Of a stretch of 39,893 nt of DNA, positions 32,502-39,893 are shown piece after piece. Position 1 is the stretch's first letter. Every line of letters starts with the position of its first letter. A program made the position numbers and the translations under genes. Below the pieces are notes generated by a model. It had not been told where the DNA came from, searched no databases, and saw only the letters and a program-made list of their open reading frames with translations. The stretch is taken from NCBI GenBank assembly GCA_900554215.1, contig USGG01000010.1:1-39893 (forward strand). The letters run 5' to 3'. This DNA comes from an uncultured Megasphaera sp. (GTDB lineage Bacteria > Bacillota > Negativicutes > Veillonellales > Megasphaeraceae).

Positions 32502-33949
32502 TTATTTCAATTTCGGCAGCGTACCGGCGATGATGCGGACCAATAAGGCTACCGTATCGAGCTCGAGCGATTCGTCGGCGCTGTGGATGGCATGCGTCGT
32601 CGGGCCGACCGATACGATGTCGAGATTGGGATTCATGGCATAGAAATAGCCTGTTTCCAAGCCGCCGTGCATCGCTTCCACCCGGGGAGCATGGCCTGCT
32701 TCAGCCGTATATACTTCCGAAATGATGGGCAGAAGCTGGCTGTGGGGATTTTCCGTCCATGCTGGTTCAGGCGAGGCGATGTCGACGGTGCAGCCCGTCA
32801 GCTCGCCGTATACGGGCAGCACCTGCATGAACTCGCGCAGGCGGGCGTCGGAGGACGAACGGGGGAAATACTGAATGGCAACGCGTTCTTCTTCCGTCCG
32901 AATCGTACCGACGTTGGCCGATAAGTCCGGCAGCTTGGGCAATGTCTGATTCATGGCGAACACGCCGCAGTGAAGGATAAGGAGAAGCTGTACGACGGCT
33001 TTGGTGTCGTCGGCAGTACCGTTTCCGGCATGGGACGGTCTTCCATGACGATGGCCGCCGTCTTTTCTACTTCGCCGTACACCAAGTCCAATTCCGCCTT
33101 CGCTTCGTCCAGCACGGCCTGTACGGCCGCCGTATTGGCGTTCGGAAGGACGATAAGGGCTTCTGCCAACGACGGGATGGCGTTCGCCGCTACGCCGCCG
33201 TCGATAGACGCCAATTCATAGGCGACGCCTGCGTCGGTCAAACGGCGCAGCGTATGGGCCAGCGCTTTGATGGCATTGCTCTTGCCGGCATTGATCGTCT
33301 CGCCTGAATGGCCGCCGACAAAATCCTTGGTCATGACGGCGACGGCTTTCGCCCCCTGGGGCTGACGCCGCGTCAAGGTGCGGTAAAAATGCGTATGGAC
33401 GCTGCCGGCAGAGCCGACGCACAAGACGTCGATGTATTCAGAGTCGCAGTTGAGGACGTATTTGGCGTCCTGTACATATTTCGGGTCTAAATGAGTCGCG
33501 CCGGTCATGCCCGTTTCTTCGTCGACTGTAAAGATGAGGCGCAGCGGGCCGTGCTGCACGTCGGGCTGCTGAATGAGATACAACGCAACGGCTACGGCAA
33601 TGCCGTCGTCGGCGCCTAAGCTCGTGCCGTCGGCACGCAGGATATTGCCTTCGCGAATCAACTTGATTTCACTGGTCAGGGGGTCGTAGTCTATACCGGG
33701 TTTCGCAACGCAGACCATATCCATATGTCCTTGTATAATGGTCAAAGGCATGCCTTCACACCCCGTCGTCGCCGGTACATCGGCAATGACATTGTACACT
33801 TCATCCTGTACAATTTGAGTAATGCCTAACTCTTTCAATCGCTTTACGATGTAATCACTGACTATTTTTTCATGGCGTGACGGCCGGGGGCACTTAGCAA
33901 GGCCGGCAAACTCCTTCAGTACGCCTTCGATAATTTCGTTATCCTTCAT
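32502..33949 (-). pseudogene. pepD: Aminoacyl-histidine dipeptidase, frameshifted
   Basis: This is a PepD (M20C) peptidase of normal total length, about 480 residues, but in two frames. The first part (33949 to about 33010) has QGHMDMVC, ADDGIAVAVAL and TVDEETGMTGA with the zinc ligands. It ends abnormally in about 20 out-of-frame residues. The second part (about 33009 to 32502) continues with DTKAVVQLLLILHCG, FPRSSSDARL and a C-terminal HSADESLEL ligand region. The switch is near 33008-33012 in CCGACGACACC and is explained by loss of one base, probably a G. No slippery sequence is seen. AAAGGAGG precedes GTG 33952 and ATG 33949. It could be a true mutation or a sequencing error. Confidence 0.85.
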
Positions 33950-34002
33950 CACGTAGTTCCTCCTTTAATCGCCTCATAGAGCACGTAAATTCATTACTTT
34001 TT

Positions 34003-34008
34003 ATTATA
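34003..34008 (-). promoter_or_regulatory. Extended -10 of the pepD promoter
   Basis: On the minus strand TGGTATAAT gives an extended -10 about 55 bases before the pepD start. The -35 is weak. Confidence 0.5.
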
Positions 34009-34119
34009 CCACGCATGCGCAAGATTTTCGTCGGCTTTATCGTTTTACGTTGTATAAAAATCATTAAAATATGTCTATTTATTCTCAAGCACAGAGGAAC
34101 TTGCTTCTCTTGCGCCTAT

Positions 34120-34148
34120 GTGACGAATCTATAAAAATCTAGTATACT
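34120..34148 (+). promoter_or_regulatory. Promoter of the OPT transporter gene
   Basis: GTGACG (34120-34125), a 17-base spacer and TATACT (34143-34148) lie about 65 bases before the start codon. Confidence 0.6.
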
Positions 34149-34212
34149 ATATGTGAAGAATTGTCATAATATATGGTCAAATCTATCTATACTTTTGAAG
34201 GAGGTTTCCATC

Positions 34213-36300
34213 ATGGATTCAAAACCCAACATGACGGTAAACTACCCCAGTATGCCTGAATTAACCGTCCGCGGCATGCTCCTCGGCGCGCTGATTACGG
34301 TTATCTTCACAGCATCTAACGTGTATTTGGGGTTAAAGGTCGGCCTGACGTTCTCATCATCTATTCCGGCCGCCGTTATTTCCATGGCAATCCTGCGCAT
34401 GTTCCAGCATTCCAACATCCTGGAAAACAACATGGTCCAGACGCAGGCTTCCGCTGCCGGCACCTTGTCGGCCATCATCTTCATCCTGCCGGGCCTGCTC
34501 ATGCTCGGCTACTGGCAGGGCTTTCCCTTCTGGGAAACGCTGCTCCTGTGCGCCTGCGGCGGTTCCTTAGGCGTACTGTTTACCATTCCGCTGCGGCGGG
34601 CTATGGTCGTCAACAGCGACCTGCCTTATCCGGAAGGCCGGGCCGCCGCTGAAATCCTGAAGGTCGGCAGCGACATCCGCCAGGCCGAAGCTGCTCACGA
34701 AGATACGAGCAAGAAGGAAACGGGCATGAAGGATATCGTGTCCGGCACGGCCCTGGCCGGCTTGTTCAGCCTCTGCGCCAACGGCTTCCATATCCTGTCG
34801 TCCGAATTCAGCTACTGGATCGCTCTCGGCAAGACGGCGACGACGCAGCTGCCCCTGGGCTTCTCCATGGCCCTCCTCGGCGCGGGCTACCTCATCGGCA
34901 TTGCCAGCGGTATTGCCATCTTAGTCGGCACGCTCCTGGCATGGGTCGTCTTCGTCCCCTATCTGACCAGCGTCATTACGCCGGCTGAAGGCCAGGCTGC
35001 GGCCGACTTCGCCAGCCAGATCTGGGCCCAGAAGGTCCGCTTCATCGGCGCCGGCTGCATCGGCATCGCCGCCGTATGGACCCTGATCCGCCTGGCCAAA
35101 CCGGTTATCGACGGCATTAAAATGTCTATCAGCGCGATCCGCGACAACGACACGGCGGAAAAGAAGGCACTGCACCACACGGATATCGACATGACGCCGA
35201 AATCCATCGCCATCGTCTTCATCGCCATCCTCGTCGGCCTGTTCATCACGTTCTACTCCTTCGTAGGCGCAGCAGGTCTTCCCATGTCCGTCACGATTAC
35301 CTACATCGCCGTCGGCATTATCGTCGCCGTCCTCATGGGCTTCTTCGTCGCTGCCGCCTGCGGCTACATGGCCGGCCTGATCGGTACCTCGGCCAGCCCG
35401 ATTTCCGGCATCGGTATTCTGGGCATCATCGTATCGTCCCTCGTCGTCTTTGCCCTGAGCACGTCCTTCGGCGTCTTTGAAACGGCAGAAGGCACGAAAT
35501 TCGCCACGGCCCTGGCGATCTTCATCACCAGCGTTATCGTCAGCATCGCCGCCATTTCCAACGACAACCTGCAGGATCTCAAGACAGGCTATATTGTAGG
35601 CGCTACGCCGTGGAAACAGCAGGTAGCCCTCATCCTGGGCTCGGTCATCGGCGCCATCGCCATCGCTCCCGTATTGAACCTGCTCTATCAGGCCTACGGC
35701 TTCACCGGCGCCCTGCCCCGCGAAAGCATGGACCCGTCCCAGGCCTTGTCTGCTCCGCAGGCAACCCTCATGACGACCATCGCCCAGGGGATTTTCAGTT
35801 CCAGCCTCGACTGGGACTACATCCTCTTAGGTATCGGCGTCGGCATCGTCGTCATCATCATCGACCTCTTGCTGACGAAAAATACGAAAGCCCTGGCCCT
35901 GCCGCCGCTGGCCGTAGGCATGGGCATTTACTTGCCGCCGACTTTGGAAATTCCTCTGGTCATCGGCTCGGTTATCGGCTACTTCGTACATAAGCATCTC
36001 AAGGCCAGAGCGGCTCTCCGCAGCCCGGGCCATGAAGAAGAAGACGTAGAAGCCTGCAGCCACCGCGGCGTCCTCTTCGCTTCAGGCCTCATCGTCGGCG
36101 AAAGCCTCATGGGCGTCATCATCGCCCTGCTTATCGTCGTTTCCGTCACCTCCGGCGGCAGCGAAAACCCCTTGGCCCTCGTCGGCAAAGAATTCAAGAG
36201 CACGGCTGACATTCTCGGCCTCGTATGCTTCATCGGCGCAATCGCCTTGTTCGTCGGTCATATCCTTTCTACGAAGTTCACACCGGAAAAGAAAGATTAA
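34213..36300 (+). CDS. OPT family oligopeptide transporter
   Basis: A 695-residue membrane protein with about 15 helices. The N-terminal part ELTVRGMLLGALITVIFTASNVYLGLKVGLTFSSSIPAAVIS is the OPT signature. NNMVQTQASAAGTLSAIIF and DLPYPEGRAAAEILKVG are further conserved blocks. It imports short peptides, or metal-peptide chelates, with protons. ATG 34213 is chosen because GAAGGAGG lies 8 bases before it; an in-frame ATG at 34153 has no ribosome site. It is divergent from pepD, a pairing that links peptide uptake and cleavage. Together with the opp operon it indicates heavy use of peptides. Confidence 0.93.
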   Translation: MDSKPNMTVNYPSMPELTVRGMLLGALITVIFTASNVYLGLKVGLTFSSSIPAAVISMAILRMFQHSNILENNMVQTQASAAGTLSAIIFILPGLLMLGYWQGFPFWETLLLCACGGSLGVLFTIPLRRAMVVNSDLPYPEGRAAAEILKVGSDIRQAEAAHEDTSKKETGMKDIVSGTALAGLFSLCANGFHILSSEFSYWIALGKTATTQLPLGFSMALLGAGYLIGIASGIAILVGTLLAWVVFVPYLTSVITPAEGQAAADFASQIWAQKVRFIGAGCIGIAAVWTLIRLAKPVIDGIKMSISAIRDNDTAEKKALHHTDIDMTPKSIAIVFIAILVGLFITFYSFVGAAGLPMSVTITYIAVGIIVAVLMGFFVAAACGYMAGLIGTSASPISGIGILGIIVSSLVVFALSTSFGVFETAEGTKFATALAIFITSVIVSIAAISNDNLQDLKTGYIVGATPWKQQVALILGSVIGAIAIAPVLNLLYQAYGFTGALPRESMDPSQALSAPQATLMTTIAQGIFSSSLDWDYILLGIGVGIVVIIIDLLLTKNTKALALPPLAVGMGIYLPPTLEIPLVIGSVIGYFVHKHLKARAALRSPGHEEEDVEACSHRGVLFASGLIVGESLMGVIIALLIVVSVTSGGSENPLALVGKEFKSTADILGLVCFIGAIALFVGHILSTKFTPEKKD

Positions 36301-36338
36301 AATAAGATTAGGCGAAAATTAAAATTAGATTAAAAAAG

Positions 36339-36383
36339 AAATCCCGTTCCGGCTATGACTCACCATAGCAGAACGGGATTTTT
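36339..36383. terminator. Bidirectional terminator between OPT and PAP2 genes
   Basis: AAATCCCGTTC (36339-36349) pairs with GAACGGGATTT (36371-36381), with T5 on the plus side and a T-rich stretch on the minus side. The inner GCTATG/CATAGC adds a second stem. Confidence 0.85.
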
Positions 36384-36447
36384 GCATAAAAATTTTCTTT
36401 TTTTTTCTGTCCGGCGGCGCGGCAATATGACTGCGTCCAGCCGGTTG

Positions 36448-37038
36448 CTACCATCTTCTGCGCCAGACAGCCATCGCCCCGGCAATGCCGTCGTACAGCC
36501 AAAGAACGTACGTCGCCGCCTCCTTAGCGGCTGCGCTGCGCCGAATACCCCAGACACTGACCGCACCAATGGCAAAGCCGCCCAGCACGTCGCTGACATA
36601 ATGAAGGCGGCAGACGACGCGAGACGCGCCTAATACGACACTGCCAGCTAAAAAAGGAAGGCCCATCCAGTTCTTTCTGCTCAGCAGCATGAGGGCTACA
36701 GCCATGGAATTCATGGCGTGATTGCTCGGAAAGGACGCGTTCTCCTTATGAGGAATGAGAGAGGATATCCCTCTATGGCGGACAAAGGGACGGGGACGGC
36801 TCCAAATGCGCCCAATAACAAACGATACGGCCGAGCCCAGCCCTACGGAAAACAGGCAGTACAACAAGGTCCGGCGGCGGTACAGGGTGTCGGCCATGCG
36901 TCCGGGCCGGAACCACTCGACAAGGCCGTACAAAACGTAGGCCAAGTAACCGAAGCGGGCAATCCAGGCGAAGGCCATCAGCACGACCCGGCGATATATG
37001 AATATTTTGCCCAGACAGAAAAATATAAAGCGAATCAT
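36448..37038 (-). CDS. PAP2 family phosphatase (undecaprenyl-diphosphatase-like)
   Basis: A 196-residue membrane phosphatase with about 5 helices. The three PAP2 motifs are present: a basic one at GRIWSRPRPF, FPSNHAMNS with the central His, and SRVVCRLHYVSDVLGG with the catalytic His and Asp. The small size and motifs fit BcrC-type undecaprenyl diphosphatases, which recycle the lipid carrier for cell-wall synthesis. A phospholipid phosphatase is also possible. AAAGGGGG precedes ATG 37038. It is monocistronic. Confidence 0.82.
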   Translation of the reverse strand: MIRFIFFCLGKIFIYRRVVLMAFAWIARFGYLAYVLYGLVEWFRPGRMADTLYRRRTLLYCLFSVGLGSAVSFVIGRIWSRPRPFVRHRGISSLIPHKENASFPSNHAMNSMAVALMLLSRKNWMGLPFLAGSVVLGASRVVCRLHYVSDVLGGFAIGAVSVWGIRRSAAAKEAATYVLWLYDGIAGAMAVWRRRW

Positions 37039-37136
37039 GGCGTACCCCCTTTATCTAGTTGTCGTTACAGCCTCAGTATATCAAAAATACACATGTATGC
37101 CTAGATTCATCACCAAAGATGCGGTGCGGCGAAATA

Positions 37137-37165
37137 TTGCCAGACGGGGCAAAGAATATTACACT
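37137..37165 (+). promoter_or_regulatory. Promoter of the NhaC gene
   Basis: TTGCCA (37137-37142), a 17-base spacer and TACACT (37160-37165) lie about 35 bases before the start codon. Confidence 0.55.
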
Positions 37166-37200
37166 ATAACCAAAACCTGCAACAAAGGAGGTTCCTGTCA

Positions 37201-38490
37201 ATGGAACTCTGGATACTAGCAGCCTTTTCCGCTGCTCTCATCGCCTGCCTGGCGGCTGGAAAGTCGTTGATTTTCGCCTTGCTGGCCGGCTTCATCCTAT
37301 TTTTCAGCCATGGCCTGAAAACGGGCCATTCCTTTTCTGAAATGGTTCATCTGGCCTTGTCCGGCATTAAGACGACAAAAAACGTCCTCATCACCCTGTC
37401 CCTCGTCGGCATGCTGACAGCAGCCTGGCGCATCAGCGGCACTATCCCATATATCGTATACCATGCCTCACAATGGTGCGACGGCAGCGCCGTCCTCCTG
37501 GCGTCGTTTCTGTTGTGCGCCCTCGTATCGGCCCTGACCGGCACGTCCTTCGGCACAGCGGCAACCATCGGCGTTATCTGCATGACTATCGCCAACAGCA
37601 TGAATATCCCTCCTATGTATTCTGGCGGAGCCATCATGGCCGGTTCGTATTTCGGCGACCGCTGTTCCCCCATGTCGACAAGTGCCCTCCTCGTCGCCGC
37701 CATTACGAAGACCGATATCTTTACGAACTGCCGTCTCATGGTTAAAACTGCCATCGTTCCCAGTATTTTAACATGCGTCATATACGCGTCAATGGGTATA
37801 TTGTTTCAAGGCAGCAGTACCAGCAGTAATGCCGCTGAACTATTTTGCCGTTCTTTTAACTTATCGTGGATAACGCTTGTACCAGCCGCGCTGGTCATTA
37901 TCTTGTCTGCCCGGAGAATCGACGTAAAAGCCATCATGATTACCAGCACGATAGCTGCGGCGATTATTGCCTCAGAAATACAACACATGCCCCTCAGTGA
38001 AATCTTTGCTTCCTGCCTGTTGGGATTTCATCCTGCCGATCCGGATCTGGCCCGCCTGGCCTCCGGCGGCGGCATTGTTTCCATGGCCGACGTCGTCGCC
38101 ATCATCTGTATTTCATCCAGTTATGCCGGTATGTTTTCTGGCACAGGCTTTCTTGAGGCCATCCAGACGCATATGACGGTCCTGAGTCAGCGCATTACTC
38201 CATTCGGCACCATCATTGCAACATCTATCATAACCTCTATGATCTCCTGCAATCAAACCTTAGCCACCATGCTGACGCACCAGCTCTGCCAGTCTGTCGA
38301 ACCCGACCCGCAGCGCCTAGCTATTCATCTGGAAAATACGGTCATCATCATTTCAGCCCTCATTCCCTGGTCAATCGCCTGTTCGGCCTTTCTGGCGATT
38401 ATCGACGCGCCCCTCGCCTCAGTGATCCTAGCTTGTTACTTATATTTCATTCCCCTTTGGAACTTCCTAACCTGCCGCCCGAAACAATAA
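37201..38490 (+). CDS. nhaC: Na+/H+ antiporter, NhaC family
   Basis: A 429-residue inner-membrane antiporter with about 11-12 helices. Family blocks are ALTGTSFGTAATIGVICM and MAGSYFGDRCSPMSTSALLVA, and later TSMISCNQTLATMLTHQLC. NhaC-type carriers exchange sodium and protons, and some relatives exchange malate/lactate or arginine/ornithine. AAAGGAGG lies before ATG 37201. Neighbours give no clue to a special substrate. Confidence 0.85.
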   Translation: MELWILAAFSAALIACLAAGKSLIFALLAGFILFFSHGLKTGHSFSEMVHLALSGIKTTKNVLITLSLVGMLTAAWRISGTIPYIVYHASQWCDGSAVLLASFLLCALVSALTGTSFGTAATIGVICMTIANSMNIPPMYSGGAIMAGSYFGDRCSPMSTSALLVAAITKTDIFTNCRLMVKTAIVPSILTCVIYASMGILFQGSSTSSNAAELFCRSFNLSWITLVPAALVIILSARRIDVKAIMITSTIAAAIIASEIQHMPLSEIFASCLLGFHPADPDLARLASGGGIVSMADVVAIICISSSYAGMFSGTGFLEAIQTHMTVLSQRITPFGTIIATSIITSMISCNQTLATMLTHQLCQSVEPDPQRLAIHLENTVIIISALIPWSIACSAFLAIIDAPLASVILACYLYFIPLWNFLTCRPKQ

Positions 38491-38521
38491 CGCCCCCTGT
38501 CCAATAGACTATGCTGCTCTC

Positions 38522-38550
38522 TTGACGGCATACGCATCTTTCGATATGAT
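38522..38550 (+). promoter_or_regulatory. Promoter of the YbaN-like gene
   Basis: TTGACG (38522-38527), a 17-base spacer and TATGAT (38545-38550) lie about 40 bases before the start codon. Confidence 0.75.
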
Positions 38551-38591
38551 AAAACTGATTTTTATTATCTATTGAATGGGGTGATTTTCTC

Positions 38592-38990
38592 ATGCCGTCG
38601 TTTCATACCGCTCCTTGGCGCCGCATATTCCAAGCCTGCTGGCTGGCCTTAGGCTTCGCGTCTCTGGCAGCAGGAACTATTGGGATATTTCTTCCTATTC
38701 TGCCAACAGTTCCCTTTTATATGCTGACGCTCTTTTGTTTTGCCAAAGGGTCAGCTCGTCTGCATCGCTGGTTTCAGCAGTCAGACTTATACAAAAAGCA
38801 TCTGGCAGATTTCCTGGAAAAGAAGTCCCTGCCGGTAAAAACAAAGGCTGTCATCATGAGTACCGTTACTATTATGATGGCTTTCGCCGTATGGATCATG
38901 GATGCTTCATGGCCAGCCAGCCTTGTCGTCGCCATGATTTGGTGCGTACATGTATTGTATTTTCTCTTCGCCATAAAAACAGAAAGCTAA
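38592..38990 (+). CDS. YbaN family (DUF454) inner-membrane protein
   Basis: A 132-residue protein with the DUF454 signature: LGFASLAAGTIGIFLPILPT, VPFYMLTLFCFAKGSARLH and then WFQQSDLYKKHL. Two helices precede a cytoplasmic charged loop, and two more end the protein. The function of this family is not established. A GGGGTGA ribosome site lies before ATG 38592. The gene ends 2 bases before the stop of the convergent SDR gene. Confidence 0.88.
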   Translation: MPSFHTAPWRRIFQACWLALGFASLAAGTIGIFLPILPTVPFYMLTLFCFAKGSARLHRWFQQSDLYKKHLADFLEKKSLPVKTKAVIMSTVTIMMAFAVWIMDASWPASLVVAMIWCVHVLYFLFAIKTES

Positions 38991-38992
38991 AA

Positions 38993-39766
38993 TCACCCAA
39001 ATAAGATACGGCTTATCTTCATGACGAGGGCCGCCGGCAGTACCTTCGCGCCGACGCGAATCAGACTGGCAGCCCAGCCCGGCGTCGACACGGTCTTGCC
39101 ACGCTGTATATCGTCCCAGGCAGCCTTCGCCACGAAGGCCGCTGAAGACGCCAAGGGAAAGCGCTTGAAATAAGGCCGATCTTCCGACTGTCTGGCAATG
39201 GCAATAAATTCCGTATCCCGAATCCAATAGGGGCATACGGCCGTAACGCCGATGCACCGCGGCGCAAGCTCGACGGCCAGGGCCCGGCCGTATCGGTACA
39301 AAAAGGCTTTGGTTCCGGCGTATACGTTCAGATACGGAATCGGCAGAAAGGCCGCGACGGAGCAGACAAAAGCTACGCGGCTTCCTGCAGTCATATACGG
39401 CAGGCAAACCTCAGTCAGCGTCACGGCTGCCGTATCGTTGACTCCTATCATCTGCCGCAGATCCGACAAGGAAATGCTGCCTGTCGCGCCGATTTTTCCA
39501 AATCCGGCGGCATATACATAATAGGCGACGACGGGATTCTCTTCTCTTAGAGCCGACTGAAAGGCTTCTATCGCCGCCTCGCCGCTGATATCCCCGGCAA
39601 TAATCCGCACCGGCGTGCGCGCCCTTCGGCGCAGGTCTTCCAGGCGCTCGGCTCGCCGGCTGTTTACCCAGATTTCATCGACACCGCTCCGGTCGAGATA
39701 TGCCGCCAGTTCCCGTCCCAATCCGCTGGATGCGCCTGTGATAATGGCAATCTGCTTCTGTCTCAT
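38993..39766 (-). CDS. SDR family NAD(P)-dependent oxidoreductase
   Basis: A 257-residue short-chain dehydrogenase. The cofactor motif is TGASSGLGREL. NSRRAERL after the second strand favours NADP. The catalytic Ser is in VCSVAAFLP, and the Tyr/Lys pair is in NVYAGTKAF. The C-terminal extension (SLIRVGAKVLPAALVMKISR) resembles that of YqjQ/DltE-like members. The substrate is unknown. ATG 39766 is chosen because GGGAGG lies 8 bases upstream; the frame is open another 28 codons. It is convergent with the YbaN gene. Confidence 0.88.
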   Translation of the reverse strand: MRQKQIAIITGASSGLGRELAAYLDRSGVDEIWVNSRRAERLEDLRRRARTPVRIIAGDISGEAAIEAFQSALREENPVVAYYVYAAGFGKIGATGSISLSDLRQMIGVNDTAAVTLTEVCLPYMTAGSRVAFVCSVAAFLPIPYLNVYAGTKAFLYRYGRALAVELAPRCIGVTAVCPYWIRDTEFIAIARQSEDRPYFKRFPLASSAAFVAKAAWDDIQRGKTVSTPGWAASLIRVGAKVLPAALVMKISRILFG

Positions 39767-39840
39767 GTCCTCTGCCTCCCGCTGCTGTCCTACGTCTATT
39801 GTAGCGTGCAGGCCCCGTCTCTTCAATCGATTTTTCCCAA

Positions 39841-39889
39841 TCAAAACCACCAGTAGAACTGGTGGTTTGATCAGGCCCTATAAGGGCCT
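39841..39889. repeat. Double hairpin at the window edge
   Basis: TCAAAACCACCAGT pairs with ACTGGTGGTTTGA (39841-39870) with one bulged base, and AGGCCCT pairs with AGGGCCT (39873-39889). Two adjacent hairpins, one with a bulge, look like the end of an IS200/IS605-type element. The window stops before any transposase could be seen. Confidence 0.55.
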
Positions 39890-39893
39890 ACTT

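Noticed and set aside
32990..33020. Programmed -1 frameshift in pepD
   Set aside because: No slippery heptamer is present at the junction, and PepD is not known to use recoding; a lost base explains it better.
1..39893. CRISPR arrays, tRNA genes, phage or plasmid replication genes
   Set aside because: No regularly spaced direct repeats, tRNA-like cloverleaf sequences, integrases or replication genes were seen on either strand.

Overview
The window looks like chromosomal DNA of an anaerobic, diderm Firmicute of the Negativicutes, probably Megasphaera or a close Veillonellales relative. The reasons are Firmicute-style AGGAGG ribosome binding sites, strong TTGACA/TATAAT promoters, a gene that looks like an outer-membrane beta-barrel, and the kind of peptide, purine and antiporter genes present. 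This assignment is from sequence character only; no database was searched.

Layout. 1-474: 5' end of a 16S rRNA gene on the minus strand with two near-consensus promoters. 474-8700 (minus): a flavodoxin, then a tightly overlapped seven-gene operon oppB-oppC-oppD-oppF-oppA, an LD-carboxypeptidase and an M20 amidohydrolase, which looks like a peptide or murein-peptide salvage unit. 8805-11223: an MFS exporter and a passenger-less outer-membrane barrel, facing each other. 11403-24000: a visibly AT-richer block with lipoyl synthase, lipoate-protein ligase and a complete acetoin/2-oxoacid dehydrogenase complex (E1 alpha, E1 beta, E2, E3). The block also carries an anion-type MFS permease, a zinc alcohol dehydrogenase, a beta-hydroxyacid dehydrogenase, a metallo-beta-lactamase-fold hydrolase and a divergent Crp/Fnr-family regulator. 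24165-24418: an unannotated 52-residue membrane protein with its own strong promoter. 24579-30996: purL divergent from an xpt / unknown / MFS operon. 31114-39893: a secreted DUF3298 protein, a frameshifted pepD, an OPT peptide transporter, a PAP2 phosphatase, an NhaC antiporter, a YbaN protein, an SDR oxidoreductase, and a double hairpin at the window edge.

The most interesting region is 11.3-24.1 kb. It reads as a self-contained, probably transferred catabolic module: uptake of an organic anion, two dehydrogenases, oxidative cleavage by a lipoate-dependent complex, and its own lipoate attachment and sulfur-insertion enzymes. Two matching palindromes, one before the operon and one before the regulator gene, suggest a shared operator. 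The E1 alpha active-site loop differs from classical acetoin dehydrogenase, so the substrate is open.

Other points are the 52-residue His/Cys-tailed membrane protein, a palindrome at the start of the xpt transcript, and a one-base disruption of pepD. There are also two possible insertion-sequence ends (32.4 kb and 39.85 kb). GC contrasts were judged by eye, not computed.
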